DNA of 8,759 nucleotides from an uncultured Ruminococcus sp. GTDB taxonomy: Bacteria; Bacillota; Clostridia; Oscillospirales; Acutalibacteraceae. The position numbers and the translations under genes are program-made. This document shows positions 1-6,406 of this stretch, piece by piece. Below the pieces are notes generated by a model. It saw nothing but the letters and a program-made list of their open reading frames with translations. It did no database searches and was not told the origin of the DNA. The DNA lies in the NCBI GenBank assembly GCA_902772795.1, contig CACYBZ010000045.1, positions 1-8,759 of the forward strand, read 5' to 3'. Numbering within the stretch: the first letter of the stretch is position 1; each line of letters starts with the position of its first letter.

Positions 1-29
1 ACAGCAGATTTCGCCTTAAAAGTTTCGGT

Positions 30-102
30 CAAGCCTTTTTAAAGGCTTGTGGGGTTCAGGGGCAAAGCCCCTGATGGGATTTTTAAGGGCAACTCCCTTA
101 AA
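30..102. repeat. Cluster of three short hairpins, REP-like intergenic repeat
   Basis: Three inverted repeats lie in a row: arms 30-38/41-49 (9 bp), 57-63/67-73 (7 bp around AAA, motif CAGGGGC/GCCCCTG) and 82-89/95-102 (8 bp). The middle one is far more GC-rich than its surroundings. Strings of this kind, built on GGGGCAAAGCCCC, recur between genes in many Ruminococcus-like and Faecalibacterium-like genomes; that statement is from memory. Only one copy is in the window, so its repeat status is inferred. It lies just beyond the terminator of the minus-strand gene run, a usual place for such units. Confidence 0.5.
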
Positions 103-110
103 CTTGAACA

Positions 111-154
111 AAAACACTCTGTTCGTCTGTACGATAAGACAAACAGAGTGTTTT
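111..154 (-). terminator. Intrinsic terminator after rqcP
   Basis: A perfect 13-bp stem pairs 111-123 with 142-154, and GTCT/AGAC inside the loop can extend it. On the minus strand it is followed by TTTTTGTT. It begins 6 bases past the rqcP stop codon and would end the transcript of the four minus-strand genes. Because the plus strand also ends in TTTT, it may act weakly in both directions. Confidence 0.8.
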
Positions 155-160
155 ATGCTG

Positions 161-400
161 TTACAACACTTTATACATTAATCCTGCGTCCTCTTTTCTG
201 GCAAATTCATTGACCTGCAATACCTCTGCCCTGAACGGTTTCGCCCCCATCTGAATTTCAATAATATCTCCCACTTTTACACTGTAAGAGGCTCTCTGTG
301 CTTTGCCATTGACAAGTACTCTGTCTGTGTCACAAGCCTCATTGGCGATTGTCCGCCTTTTGATAATTCTCGATACTTTTAAAAATTTATCCAGTCGCAT
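161..400 (-). CDS. rqcP: S4-domain RNA-binding protein RqcP (YabO family)
   Basis: This 79-residue protein is almost entirely one S4 RNA-binding domain, starting MRLDKFLKVSRIIKRR and continuing through a VLVNGKAQRASYSVKVGDIIEI core, the usual length for the family. In Bacillus subtilis, RqcP (formerly YabO) works with RqcH on stalled large ribosomal subunits, where it helps add C-terminal alanine tails that mark the unfinished chain for degradation. The role here is taken from the family. An AAGGAAAGGA ribosome-binding site at 411-420 supports the ATG start. It is the last of four minus-strand genes with short gaps, 32 bases after the dehydrogenase gene, and a terminator follows directly. A closely related small S4 protein such as an Hsp15-like one is the main alternative. 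Confidence 0.88.
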   Translation of the reverse strand: MRLDKFLKVSRIIKRRTIANEACDTDRVLVNGKAQRASYSVKVGDIIEIQMGAKPFRAEVLQVNEFARKEDAGLMYKVL

Positions 401-432
401 AGAAAAAATTTCCTTTCCTTATACATTGTCAT

Positions 433-1197
433 TCAGCCTTTCTTATGCTGAATGTTGGCGGATATCTTCAACATGAGATTTTCGGGAATAAACCGCAGAC
501 AAAATACCCCCGCTTTCATCATCTTCCCCGGAATAATACAGACCTTTCCTTTGAATGTCTGTTCAATCGCATATTCGGCAACAAATTTACTGGAAAGCCC
601 TCCGATGGAAAAACGAACATCGGCAACATCATTGAATTCTGTATCCACAGGCCCCGGACACAATGCCGATATGGTCACTTTTGACTTCTTCTCCTTTAAT
701 TCCTGACGAATGGCTTGCGTCAACCGCCTGACATAATTCTTGGTAGCATAATAGGTGCTCATCAAAGGCCCTGCCATGTATCCCGCAGAAGATGCAACAT
801 TCAATATCATTCCGCTGTCACGTCTGACAAAATCCTGCAAAAACAACTTCGTCAGAATGTGCAACGCAACTATATTGGTGGATATCATGTTCAACTCTGT
901 GGTCAGATCGCTTTCAACAAATTCTCCGTATAATCCGAACCCTGCATTATTAATCAGAAAATCAATATTTTCCTGCTTTGTCTGTTCATACAACAGAAAA
1001 CAGTTTTCTTTGACTGATAAATCCAACGGGATTATCTTTACGGATGTATCTTTATGCTGACTTTCAATCTGCTCTTTGAGCTGAATCAGTCTGTTTTCAC
1101 GCCTGGCAACCAGAATCAAATCATATCCCTTTTCAGCAAGAATTTTCGCCATATCTCTGCCCAGTCCTGAACTTGCTCCCGTTATCAATGCTTTCAT
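433..1197 (-). CDS. Short-chain dehydrogenase/reductase (SDR)
   Basis: A 254-residue classical SDR. The nucleotide-binding motif TGASSGLG is at residues 6-13, NNAG at 83-86, the catalytic serine is in VASSAG (Ser136), and the catalytic pair is Tyr149/Lys153 in YYATK; CPGPV at 180-184 is the usual following loop. The ARR at 31-33, after the second beta strand, suggests NADP(H) rather than NAD(H). The C-terminal part with two conserved-looking hydrophobic stretches (about 206-250) resembles the DltE/YqjQ-like group of SDRs. The substrate cannot be told from sequence. GGAGGAAA just upstream fixes the start. It lies 19 bases after the HAD phosphatase gene, so the two are probably co-transcribed. 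Confidence 0.9.
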   Translation of the reverse strand: MKALITGASSGLGRDMAKILAEKGYDLILVARRENRLIQLKEQIESQHKDTSVKIIPLDLSVKENCFLLYEQTKQENIDFLINNAGFGLYGEFVESDLTTELNMISTNIVALHILTKLFLQDFVRRDSGMILNVASSAGYMAGPLMSTYYATKNYVRRLTQAIRQELKEKKSKVTISALCPGPVDTEFNDVADVRFSIGGLSSKFVAEYAIEQTFKGKVCIIPGKMMKAGVFCLRFIPENLMLKISANIQHKKG

Positions 1198-1216
1198 GAG
1201 TTTCCTCCGCCTGCTT

Positions 1217-2044
1217 TCATAAATTTTCCATCTCCGCCAAAGCCAATGCTACGCTGTCCTCATCATTATAGCCGATAACCTTTGTCGCTATCTGTTTCAA
1301 TCTGTCGTTGGCATTACTCACCGCATAAGAATAATCCGCAATTTCAAACATCGGCACATCATTGAGAGAATCACCGAAAACAACCAGTTCATCACATCGC
1401 AGAATGTCTTTCAGCAATCTGACTGCCCTTGCCTTGTCAACTGTTTTCGGCATGATTTCACACCAGTACTCCGTGCGGTAAATTTCCTGCTGAAACACAA
1501 CATTACATTCCGCCTCTGCTTTGACCAGTTCATACAATGGCTGTAATTCTTCCTTGTCTTCGATAAAGGTAACATAGAAAATATTTCCCTGCAACGATTC
1601 TTCAAGACTGTCAACCGCTAACATTCTCTTATCTGCCTTTCTTCGGGAAAGATAGTACAGAAAACCGTCACTCAGATTGCCGTTTCTGTTCCAGAGAATC
1701 TTTTCTTCACCATGCAGAAACGTGTATATCAACGGGGTAAAATGAAACGCCCTGCTGATGTCTTTCAGTCGGATAATATTCTGTTCGGTAAAATATTCAC
1801 TGTGCAGAAAAGTATCTCGTACAATATCGTAAATAAATGTGCCGTTATAAATAACAGAAGGTAAATGAAAATTCACACCTTCCGTTACCACACGGGCAGA
1901 AGCATAGGAACGGGCTGTCGCATAGGTCAGACAACCTCCCTTGCGGATAAAAGCATTGAGAATATGCTTACTCTGTCGGGAAATTTTGCTTTCTTTATTC
2001 AGTAAAGTACCGTCCAGGTCGGTAACATAAAGTCTTTTCATCAT
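1217..2044 (-). CDS. Cof-type HAD-IIB family phosphatase
   Basis: A 275-residue haloacid-dehalogenase-superfamily hydrolase with all four motifs: DLDGTLL at 9-15 (nucleophile Asp9, acid/base Asp11), TARS with Thr43, a lysine of motif III (Lys204 in the MPKTVDKARAV segment), and GDSLNDVPMF at 224-233 (Asp225, Asp229 for magnesium). The large insert between motifs II and III is the C2B cap of Cof-type enzymes, which dephosphorylate sugar phosphates, flavin or pyridoxal phosphates. The actual substrate is unknown. The start has overlapping ATGs: one at 2048 is out of frame, while 2044 and 2041 are in frame. The AGGAAAG site upstream is somewhat far from both, so translation may be modest. It follows the lipoprotein gene by 31 bases. 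Confidence 0.9.
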   Translation of the reverse strand: MMKRLYVTDLDGTLLNKESKISRQSKHILNAFIRKGGCLTYATARSYASARVVTEGVNFHLPSVIYNGTFIYDIVRDTFLHSEYFTEQNIIRLKDISRAFHFTPLIYTFLHGEEKILWNRNGNLSDGFLYYLSRRKADKRMLAVDSLEESLQGNIFYVTFIEDKEELQPLYELVKAEAECNVVFQQEIYRTEYWCEIMPKTVDKARAVRLLKDILRCDELVVFGDSLNDVPMFEIADYSYAVSNANDRLKQIATKVIGYNDEDSVALALAEMENL

Positions 2045-2075
2045 TCATCGTTCTGCTTTCCTGATTTATTCGCTA

Positions 2076-3299
2076 TTATTCGCTATAATATTGCTCACTG
2101 ATATCTTCTCTGTACGGTTGCGTTGCCGTTTCACTGACATTTCCCACCGCCATAGCGTAATTACTGACTCTATAGGCTTTTCTGGTATCCGGATTGACAA
2201 CGTAATCGGACATATTCAAATCTTCTTTTCCGTTCTGCACGCTGAACAGCAAATAACCGTTTTCGTTCCAGAATCGATAAATTTTTCTGGTCAGAACAAT
2301 ATCTATCGGTTGCAAATCTTTGGCTTTGTTAATATCGTAAGCCAGTATTTTTGAAGTGGTAAGTGCATTGAAAGGATAATAATAAACAACGTCATTGATA
2401 ACTACACACGATGTGGAAACATTACTTCTGACAAATTCATTGGCAGAATAACCTCGGTTGTTAAGGTCTATACGAAACAGTCCGTTACCGCTTCCCGAAG
2501 ATATGTAATAAATATAATGACTGTCTCCGCAGACAAAACTTCCTCCCGTATTTCTGACAAATCCCGTTTCCCCTGTTTCAGGGTTAAGATACTTGATATG
2601 GTTACCGTCAAGATAATAGGCAATCCCCTGATAAGTATACTGGATATGATTGATACTGGCATAATTGACTTTTTCCTTAGTTTCCAGATTCAACGCCATA
2701 ATCCCGTAATTACTTTGCGTGTACGATGAATAACAGTCATACAGAATATAACCGTTGACATAAACACAGTTGACATTTGTGGCAAGGTCATCTGCAATAA
2801 ATTCCGAATCTGTCCCGTCTTTCTTTATCCGCCACAACTGCACAGATGAATCTGTATTTTCTGAATAGGACGGCGTAAAATAAATATAGTCGTCCAGAAG
2901 AAAAAATTCACCTACATAATCCGCTACAGCTTCAGGCAAAACCGTGGTAATATCATTCTTATGATACTCCCAAAGACTGTTATTGGAATAAACCAACTGT
3001 TTTCCTATAATGCCTGTGTTGCGTAATGAAAGATAGTTTTCCTGATTATTCTTGACCAGAGGCAATGTCTTGATGTTCTCGGTAGCTTTTTCACTTGGTG
3101 TTTCATCGGAAACTCCTTCTGTGGCTTTGGCAGTTCCCTTTTCTGTACTTTTAGTTGCTTTTTCTTTCACTGACGTACTTTTCTCTGACACCGTTGCGAT
3201 TGTTTCGTCTGTTCCTGATACAACATTCTGTACATTATTTGAACACCCTGAGATAATCAGTAACATGACCAACAATACCCCAAAGATTACTTTTTTCAT
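2076..3299 (-). CDS. Lipoprotein with DUF5050-like beta-propeller domain
   Basis: A 407-residue exported protein. A short lysine start, a hydrophobic stretch and the lipobox ISGC (Cys19) mark a lipoprotein signal peptide, so it should be anchored on the outer face of the membrane. Residues about 20-78 form a low-complexity linker rich in Thr, Ser, Lys and Glu (many KAT/EKxT units). The rest has repeating blades of the LWRIKKDGT...FIADD and YYLDGNHIKYLNPETGE kind, typical of DUF5050-like propellers in clostridia. No enzymatic residues are recognisable; ligand binding or protein contact is a guess. AGAGGAAA supports the start, and a strong promoter lies 37-65 bases upstream. It is the first gene of the minus-strand run. 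Confidence 0.82.
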   Translation of the reverse strand: MKKVIFGVLLVMLLIISGCSNNVQNVVSGTDETIATVSEKSTSVKEKATKSTEKGTAKATEGVSDETPSEKATENIKTLPLVKNNQENYLSLRNTGIIGKQLVYSNNSLWEYHKNDITTVLPEAVADYVGEFFLLDDYIYFTPSYSENTDSSVQLWRIKKDGTDSEFIADDLATNVNCVYVNGYILYDCYSSYTQSNYGIMALNLETKEKVNYASINHIQYTYQGIAYYLDGNHIKYLNPETGETGFVRNTGGSFVCGDSHYIYYISSGSGNGLFRIDLNNRGYSANEFVRSNVSTSCVVINDVVYYYPFNALTTSKILAYDINKAKDLQPIDIVLTRKIYRFWNENGYLLFSVQNGKEDLNMSDYVVNPDTRKAYRVSNYAMAVGNVSETATQPYREDISEQYYSE

Positions 3300-3335
3300 T
3301 TTTTTTCCTCTTTCCCATTTGAATGCAACGTCTCA

Positions 3336-3364
3336 ATTATAACAACAAAATATCATAATTTCAA
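3336..3364 (-). promoter_or_regulatory. Housekeeping promoter of the lipoprotein-HAD-SDR-rqcP run
   Basis: Read on the minus strand, TTGAAA (3359-3364) is followed after exactly 17 bases by TATAAT (3336-3341), a near-consensus sigma-A promoter. The transcript would start about 30 bases before the lipoprotein ATG. No other gene on this strand intervenes, so it probably drives all four genes. Confidence 0.75.
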
Positions 3365-3428
3365 TCGTCAATGATAATGTTGTAAATTTAAAAACAAATA
3401 TGTCATAATCTACGCAATATTCTTGTGA

Positions 3429-3455
3429 ACAAATACAAAACTTTTTCATATTATA
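3429..3455 (+). promoter_or_regulatory. Candidate mother-cell sigma (sigma-K/sigma-E type) promoter of cotJ
   Basis: CATATTATA at 3447-3455 fits the sigma-K -10 pattern CATAnnnTA exactly and the sigma-E -10 pattern closely. An AC (3429-3430) lies 16 bases before it, the sigma-K -35 and spacing. It stands 52 bases ahead of cotJA on the correct strand. cotJ is a mother-cell (sigma-E) operon in B. subtilis. A sigma-A-like alternative, TTGTAA (3380-3385) with an 18-base spacer to CATAAT (3404-3409), is also present, so the assignment is not certain. Confidence 0.5.
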
Positions 3456-3507
3456 GGATAAGCCCTCACATAAATTATCGGTAAAAAAATAAAAAGGAGT
3501 TATCAAT

Positions 3508-3705
3508 ATGATTGAAGAACTTTATGACTGGACACCATCGGATAAAAACAGTATCTCCGCATTACCAAAAGATACTGTTGTCGCTATGGCATATGTCCCT
3601 TTTCAACTTGACGACAGACTTTATTCCAATGAACAGGGATTCGTTTCGGGTACAATGTTTCCCGTTCTGAACAAACCCTTTAAAGGATACGGTGATAAAA
3701 AATGA
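3508..3705 (+). CDS. cotJA: Spore coat-associated protein CotJA
   Basis: A 65-residue protein carrying the CotJA signature: AMAYVPFQ at about 31-38, then a short acidic stretch and GTMFPVLNKPFKGY near the C-terminus. This matches the family pattern of an Ala-Met-Ala-Tyr-Val-Pro block followed by a G-T-x-F-P-x-L-x-x-P-F block. CotJA is a small protein of the spore, needed with CotJC in the inner coat of B. subtilis. AGGAG at 3495-3499 with an 8-base gap sets the start. Its TGA overlaps the cotJB start codon (ATGA), so the two are translationally coupled. It is the first gene of a cotJABC operon with an apparent mother-cell promoter. Confidence 0.88.
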   Translation: MIEELYDWTPSDKNSISALPKDTVVAMAYVPFQLDDRLYSNEQGFVSGTMFPVLNKPFKGYGDKK

Positions 3706-3968
3706 CTGAAAGAGAAATGTTGCTCAGAAAAATCGCAACTGTTGATTTTGCTATAACAGACTTACAGATTTTTCTCAATACCCACCCCCGAAACAAAGAA
3801 ATTGCAGAAAAATTACTCCGCTATCAGGAAAAATCTGACATTCTGAAAAAACAGTATGAACAAAAATTCGGCTTACTCACCGCTTCACAAAATGAAAACG
3901 AAAATCAGTGGAACTGGATTGCTTCCCCTTGGCCGTGGGAAAACAGTTCCGATAAGGAGTGTCCGTAA
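3702..3968 (+). CDS. cotJB: Spore coat protein CotJB
   Basis: An 88-residue protein matching the CotJB family in order and motifs: an N-terminal helix (REMLLRKIATVDFAITDLQIFL), the LNTHP turn at about 25-29, a second helix with YQEKSDILKKQYEQKFG, the LTAS motif, then NQWNWIASPWPWE at the C-terminus, whose W-x-W and PWPWE are hallmarks. It is probably a partner of CotJA and CotJC in the coat; its biochemical role is not known. It overlaps cotJA by four bases. The last base of its stop codon is the first base of the cotJC ATG (TAATG), and a good AAGGAG for cotJC lies inside its last codons. Confidence 0.9.
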   Translation: MTEREMLLRKIATVDFAITDLQIFLNTHPRNKEIAEKLLRYQEKSDILKKQYEQKFGLLTASQNENENQWNWIASPWPWENSSDKECP

Positions 3969-4186
3969 TGTGGAAATATGAAAAAAAATTGCAGTTCCCC
4001 ATCAACATCAAAAATCCTAATCCAAAACTTGCGAAAATTATTATTTCACAGTATGGTGGTGCGGACGGCGAACTTGGTGCATCATTACGCTATCTTTCCC
4101 AAAGATATATTATGCCTTACCCTGAACTCAAAGCCGTATTGACAGATATCGGCACAGAAGAATATGACTTTATAAGTTATCTATAA
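3968..4186 (+). pseudogene. cotJC: CotJC (manganese-catalase family), 5' part, cut by element insertion
   Basis: The first 65 residues are clearly CotJC: MWKYEKKLQ start, QYGGADGELGASLRYLSQRY at 29-47 with the first metal-ligand Glu35, and VLTDIGTEE ending at Glu65. Intact CotJC is around 190 residues and continues E-x-x-H-L-E-M with a ligand histidine. Here the frame leaves the family after Glu65 (bases 4160-4162), adds YDFISYL and stops. Both the ExxH histidine and the whole C-terminal half are missing. The start is ATG 3968 with AAGGAG (3954-3959) 8 bases away; a GTG at 3959 lies inside that site and is not the start. The product as it stands cannot form the dimetal site. The rest of the gene should lie beyond the right edge if the element simply inserted. 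Confidence 0.88.
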
Positions 4187-4190
4187 ATAA
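4140..4190. other. Left attachment junction (attL) of the element
   Basis: Homology to CotJC ends at or just after 4162, and the serine recombinase stop codon starts at 4191, so the crossover must lie in about 4158-4175. The left part (GATATCGGCACAGAAGAA) is the host half-site inside cotJC. The right part is AT-rich with a 5-bp inverted repeat at 4170-4174/4182-4186 that could belong to the phage half-site. The exact core dinucleotide cannot be fixed without the other end. Confidence 0.65.
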
Positions 4191-4217
4191 TTAAAAAATA
4201 TCCGAAATTTTCGGATA
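4191..4217 (-). terminator. Intrinsic terminator overlapping the recombinase 3' end
   Basis: An inverted repeat with 9-bp arms around a single T (4199-4207/4209-4217) lies inside the last codons of the recombinase. On the minus strand it is followed by six Ts, and the stop codon TAA is part of this run. It would stop the recombinase transcript right at the attachment junction. There is no T-run on the plus side, so it should not stop transcripts coming from cotJ. Confidence 0.65.
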
Positions 4218-5762
4218 GACAACAATTTCAAAATTCTCGTAATCTTTTGTAAATCTTGCTGTATGTTCTTTTGAGTAAGTGATTTTTTCAATCACTTCTT
4301 TTAAAAGTTTATTCTTTTCTTCAGCAGAAGTCAGCGTATAATAAATAGTTATGATATTCTTTATTTTAGGAATAAACTGTTTCTTCTGATTTTCCACCAG
4401 ATGCAATTTTTTAATGCTGTCCTGTTTCTCAGTAATATTGGTGTTTACATCTTCCATTTCTTTTTTTACTTTTTCGGTTCGTTCAAGAAAAATTTCAGAA
4501 GAATATATTCCCAATTCATAGGCTTCGTATATTTTATTCATCTGCTGACGAAGTTTTTCCAGTTTGCTATGATACAAAGACAGTTCTTGTTGTTGTTCGG
4601 ATAAATTTAAAAAAGCAGGTTCAGCATCTTCCTGTTGCTGAATTTCATAGTTACGGACAATATCCTTTAACGCATTGATAACGGCTCTTTCTACTCTCCA
4701 TAAGTCAGAACTGACATTATTACAATATCTGTTTGTACATATCAGACCATCATAGTAGCCGTTCTGATACGGTCTGCGTTGCATAATTCTTCCACATTTT
4801 TCGCAAACCACTAATCCGCTGAGAGGATTTTGTGTTTTCTTTGATTTCGGACAGGTGTTTTTTTTATTTTCTTCTCTGCGTTGCTGAACAATGACAAAGG
4901 TTTTTTCGTCTATGATAGCAGGGTGTAAACCGTCATAAATCATAGGGTTATCATTCCGTACTCTTGAAAGCGTTTTCTGACCGTCAACCATAGATTTTTT
5001 CTGTGGGCGTAATCCCCAACGGATTTTGCCGATGTAAACAGGATTGGAAAGAATATCTCTTACACTGGCAATCTGCCATTGTGTCATTCCTGTTGCTGAA
5101 ACAATTCCTAAATCATGTAGTCGGTTGGCAATTTCGCCAAATCCCATAACTGTACCGTCTGTATCTCCATAAGCATACCAGTTGAAAATCATTTGTACGG
5201 CTTTTGTCTGTTCTGGAACAGGTGTTAATGTATAGCCTTTTTCTTTTTCGAGTTTAACTTTTTCATATCCGTAAGGCGGTTTGTTTCCGACATATTTTCC
5301 TTCTTTTACAGACTGTAACCTTCCTGTCTGCAATCGGCGGTTAATGACTTTATACTCTCTGCGTGACATAAAAAGACCAAATTCAAAGTATTCTTCATCA
5401 AACTCATCATTCGGATTATAGGTTTTATTTGGTGTAATAATCAATGTGTTTGAATATTTGAAAGTCTGAGCAACAATCCCCTGGTCTATAGTATCTCCTC
5501 TTGCCAGTCGTTCAACTTCCATAACAAGCACACCTGCCCAGATATTATTTTCCACATCGTGTAATAACTGTTGCATAACAGGGCGTGACGAGATTGTTTC
5601 TCCTGAAACTACTTCTTTATAAACTTTGCCGACAGACAGCTTTTTCTTTTCCGCCAACGCTTTCAATATTGCTTCATGTCTTGACAGTGTTTCCATCTCA
5701 CCTTGTAGTTCCAGTTCTTTATCAGCTCTTGATTTTCGTAAGTAAATCGCATATTTATCCAA
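4191..5762 (-). CDS. Large serine recombinase (phage integrase/excisionase type)
   Basis: A 523-residue site-specific recombinase. The catalytic domain covers about 1-150, with YLRKSR at 7-12 (nucleophile Ser11, Arg9), VSGETISSRP at 52-61 and the ERLARGD motif with Arg85 and Arg88. The Recombinase domain spans about 155-300 (VGNKPPYGYEK start), and a zinc ribbon has Cys320, Cys323, Cys342 and Cys347. A long coiled-coil stretch lies at about 385-465, followed by a short tail, the normal order and length for the family. It cuts and joins two attachment sites through a serine-DNA link; excision normally needs a directionality factor, not seen here. The start is TTG, 8 bases after AGGAG. It follows the zeta-like gene by 21 bases and ends at the cotJC junction. 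SpoIVCA and SprA, which act on skin and SPbeta, belong to the same superfamily. Confidence 0.95.
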   Translation of the reverse strand: MDKYAIYLRKSRADKELELQGEMETLSRHEAILKALAEKKKLSVGKVYKEVVSGETISSRPVMQQLLHDVENNIWAGVLVMEVERLARGDTIDQGIVAQTFKYSNTLIITPNKTYNPNDEFDEEYFEFGLFMSRREYKVINRRLQTGRLQSVKEGKYVGNKPPYGYEKVKLEKEKGYTLTPVPEQTKAVQMIFNWYAYGDTDGTVMGFGEIANRLHDLGIVSATGMTQWQIASVRDILSNPVYIGKIRWGLRPQKKSMVDGQKTLSRVRNDNPMIYDGLHPAIIDEKTFVIVQQRREENKKNTCPKSKKTQNPLSGLVVCEKCGRIMQRRPYQNGYYDGLICTNRYCNNVSSDLWRVERAVINALKDIVRNYEIQQQEDAEPAFLNLSEQQQELSLYHSKLEKLRQQMNKIYEAYELGIYSSEIFLERTEKVKKEMEDVNTNITEKQDSIKKLHLVENQKKQFIPKIKNIITIYYTLTSAEEKNKLLKEVIEKITYSKEHTARFTKDYENFEIVVYPKISDIF

Positions 5763-5783
5763 TTCTGTTGCTCCTTTCTCTGT

Positions 5784-6344
5784 CTACGTCATCAAAAATT
5801 TTTTTACTTCCTTTATCCAGTCAGGACGATAGCCGTCAGAGAAAGAAAAACGATTGTTATTGATTTCGGCTACTTTTACAAAACCGTTTTCATTATCATA
5901 GAAAACAACTTTGTCACATAGGGGAATGATGTTTTTTAAAGAACGAAATCTGTTTTCAAATCTTCGGCAGACATCTTCATCGGGAATATGATGACCGCCT
6001 TTGCGTACTCTGTTCTGTATCCGTGCAATACATTCTTCCTGCGAACTCAGACCGATGTAATACATCGTGATAAAGTAACCTTGTTTACGGGCTTGTCGGA
6101 CTGTTCTTTCTGTTCTGTGTCCTGAAAGCGTAGTTTCCTGCGTAAAAGAAATATGATTATCAAGACAATAGTTGATTTGAGCAAGTGCATTTCTGCCTGC
6201 TCTGACATCGTTGTAATTGTTTTCTCTGGCAATGGCATTGGCATCTATGATATGCCCAAGACTGACATTCTGTCCCTCAAGTACACCACGGAAACTGGAT
6301 TTTCCTGTACCGTTTACCCCTGCTATAATAGTGTATGTATTCAT
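5784..6344 (-). CDS. Zeta-toxin-like P-loop protein (COG4185-type ATPase/kinase)
   Basis: A 186-residue P-loop protein. Walker A is GVNGTGKSS at 9-17 (Lys15, Ser16); IIDANAIAREN at 32-42 and FTQETTLSG at 67-75 (Glu70) are the segments that hold the substrate in zeta-like kinases; RVRKGGHHIPDE at 112-123 is the arginine-containing lid, followed by RRFENRF. This is the predicted-ATPase branch related to zeta/PezT toxins, which phosphorylate a UDP-sugar of wall synthesis. Whether this shorter member is toxic is unproven. AGGAG with a 9-base gap precedes the ATG. It lies 60 bases after the 130-residue gene and 21 bases before the recombinase gene. A hairpin sits in the 60-base gap, with a possible antisense RNA over the start. 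Confidence 0.85.
   Translation of the reverse strand: MNTYTIIAGVNGTGKSSFRGVLEGQNVSLGHIIDANAIARENNYNDVRAGRNALAQINYCLDNHISFTQETTLSGHRTERTVRQARKQGYFITMYYIGLSSQEECIARIQNRVRKGGHHIPDEDVCRRFENRFRSLKNIIPLCDKVVFYDNENGFVKVAEINNNRFSFSDGYRPDWIKEVKKFLMT
6321..6329 (+). promoter_or_regulatory. Extended -10 promoter opposing the zeta-like gene
   Basis: TGCTATAAT is a perfect extended -10 (TGnTATAAT) on the plus strand, inside codons 6-8 of the minus-strand zeta-like gene. No good -35 is seen, which extended -10 promoters can do without. The predicted start is near 6336. Since the bases also encode Ile-Ile-Ala of the first beta strand, a chance match is possible. Confidence 0.4.
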
Positions 6345-6406
6345 CTGCCTTTTCTCCTATATTTTTTACCGTCCTGTTCCCCATCGGAGCAGGACGGTTC
6401 TTTTTT
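6336..6406 (+). ncRNA. Candidate antisense RNA over the zeta-like gene start
   Basis: Between an extended -10 promoter (6321-6329) and a strong plus-strand terminator (6368-6406) lies about 70 bases with no plus-strand gene. The RNA would be complementary to the zeta-like start codon (6342-6344), its AGGAG site (about 6354-6358), and the whole gap up to the end of the upstream gene. It would carry the anti-Shine-Dalgarno TCTCCTAT. Pairing could block translation of the zeta-like protein, as small antisense RNAs do in type I toxin systems. No expression evidence is available; it is inferred from signals and their placement. Confidence 0.4.
6368..6406 (+). terminator. Plus-strand intrinsic terminator between two minus-strand genes
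   Basis: A 13-bp stem (6368-6380/6386-6398, one G-U pair, loop CCATC) with a GC-rich base is followed on the plus strand by TCTTTTTTA. On the minus strand the flanks are A-runs, so it cannot terminate there. There is no plus-strand coding gene ahead of it. On the minus-strand mRNA the same bases form a hairpin just before the zeta-like ribosome-binding site. Confidence 0.7.

Noticed and set aside
3052..3342. 96-codon plus-strand frame opposite the lipoprotein N-terminus
   Set aside because: Its Val/Ser/Phe-rich composition is the complement of the Thr/Lys/Glu linker, and it covers the lipoprotein promoter region. No ribosome-binding site.
3959..4186. GTG start at 3959 for the cotJC remnant
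   Set aside because: The GTG overlaps the AAGGAG ribosome-binding site. ATG 3968 gives the family start MWKYEKK with ideal spacing.
5585..5863. 92-codon plus-strand frame opposite the recombinase start
   Set aside because: Leu/Ser/Phe-rich shadow of the minus-strand recombinase and zeta-like genes, with no ribosome-binding site.
6246..6254. CATATCATA on the minus strand, sigma-K -10 pattern with an AC 17 bases upstream, inside the zeta-like gene
   Set aside because: The pattern is short and expected about once by chance in a window of this length. It encodes His-Ile-Ile of the protein and lies far (about 480 bases) from the recombinase start.
6330..6337. CATACACT on the minus strand, a perfect sigma-E -10 string ahead of the recombinase
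   Set aside because: It lies in codons 3-5 of the zeta-like gene, and no ATA-type or AC -35 element is found at 14-17 bases upstream. Probably codon-driven chance.
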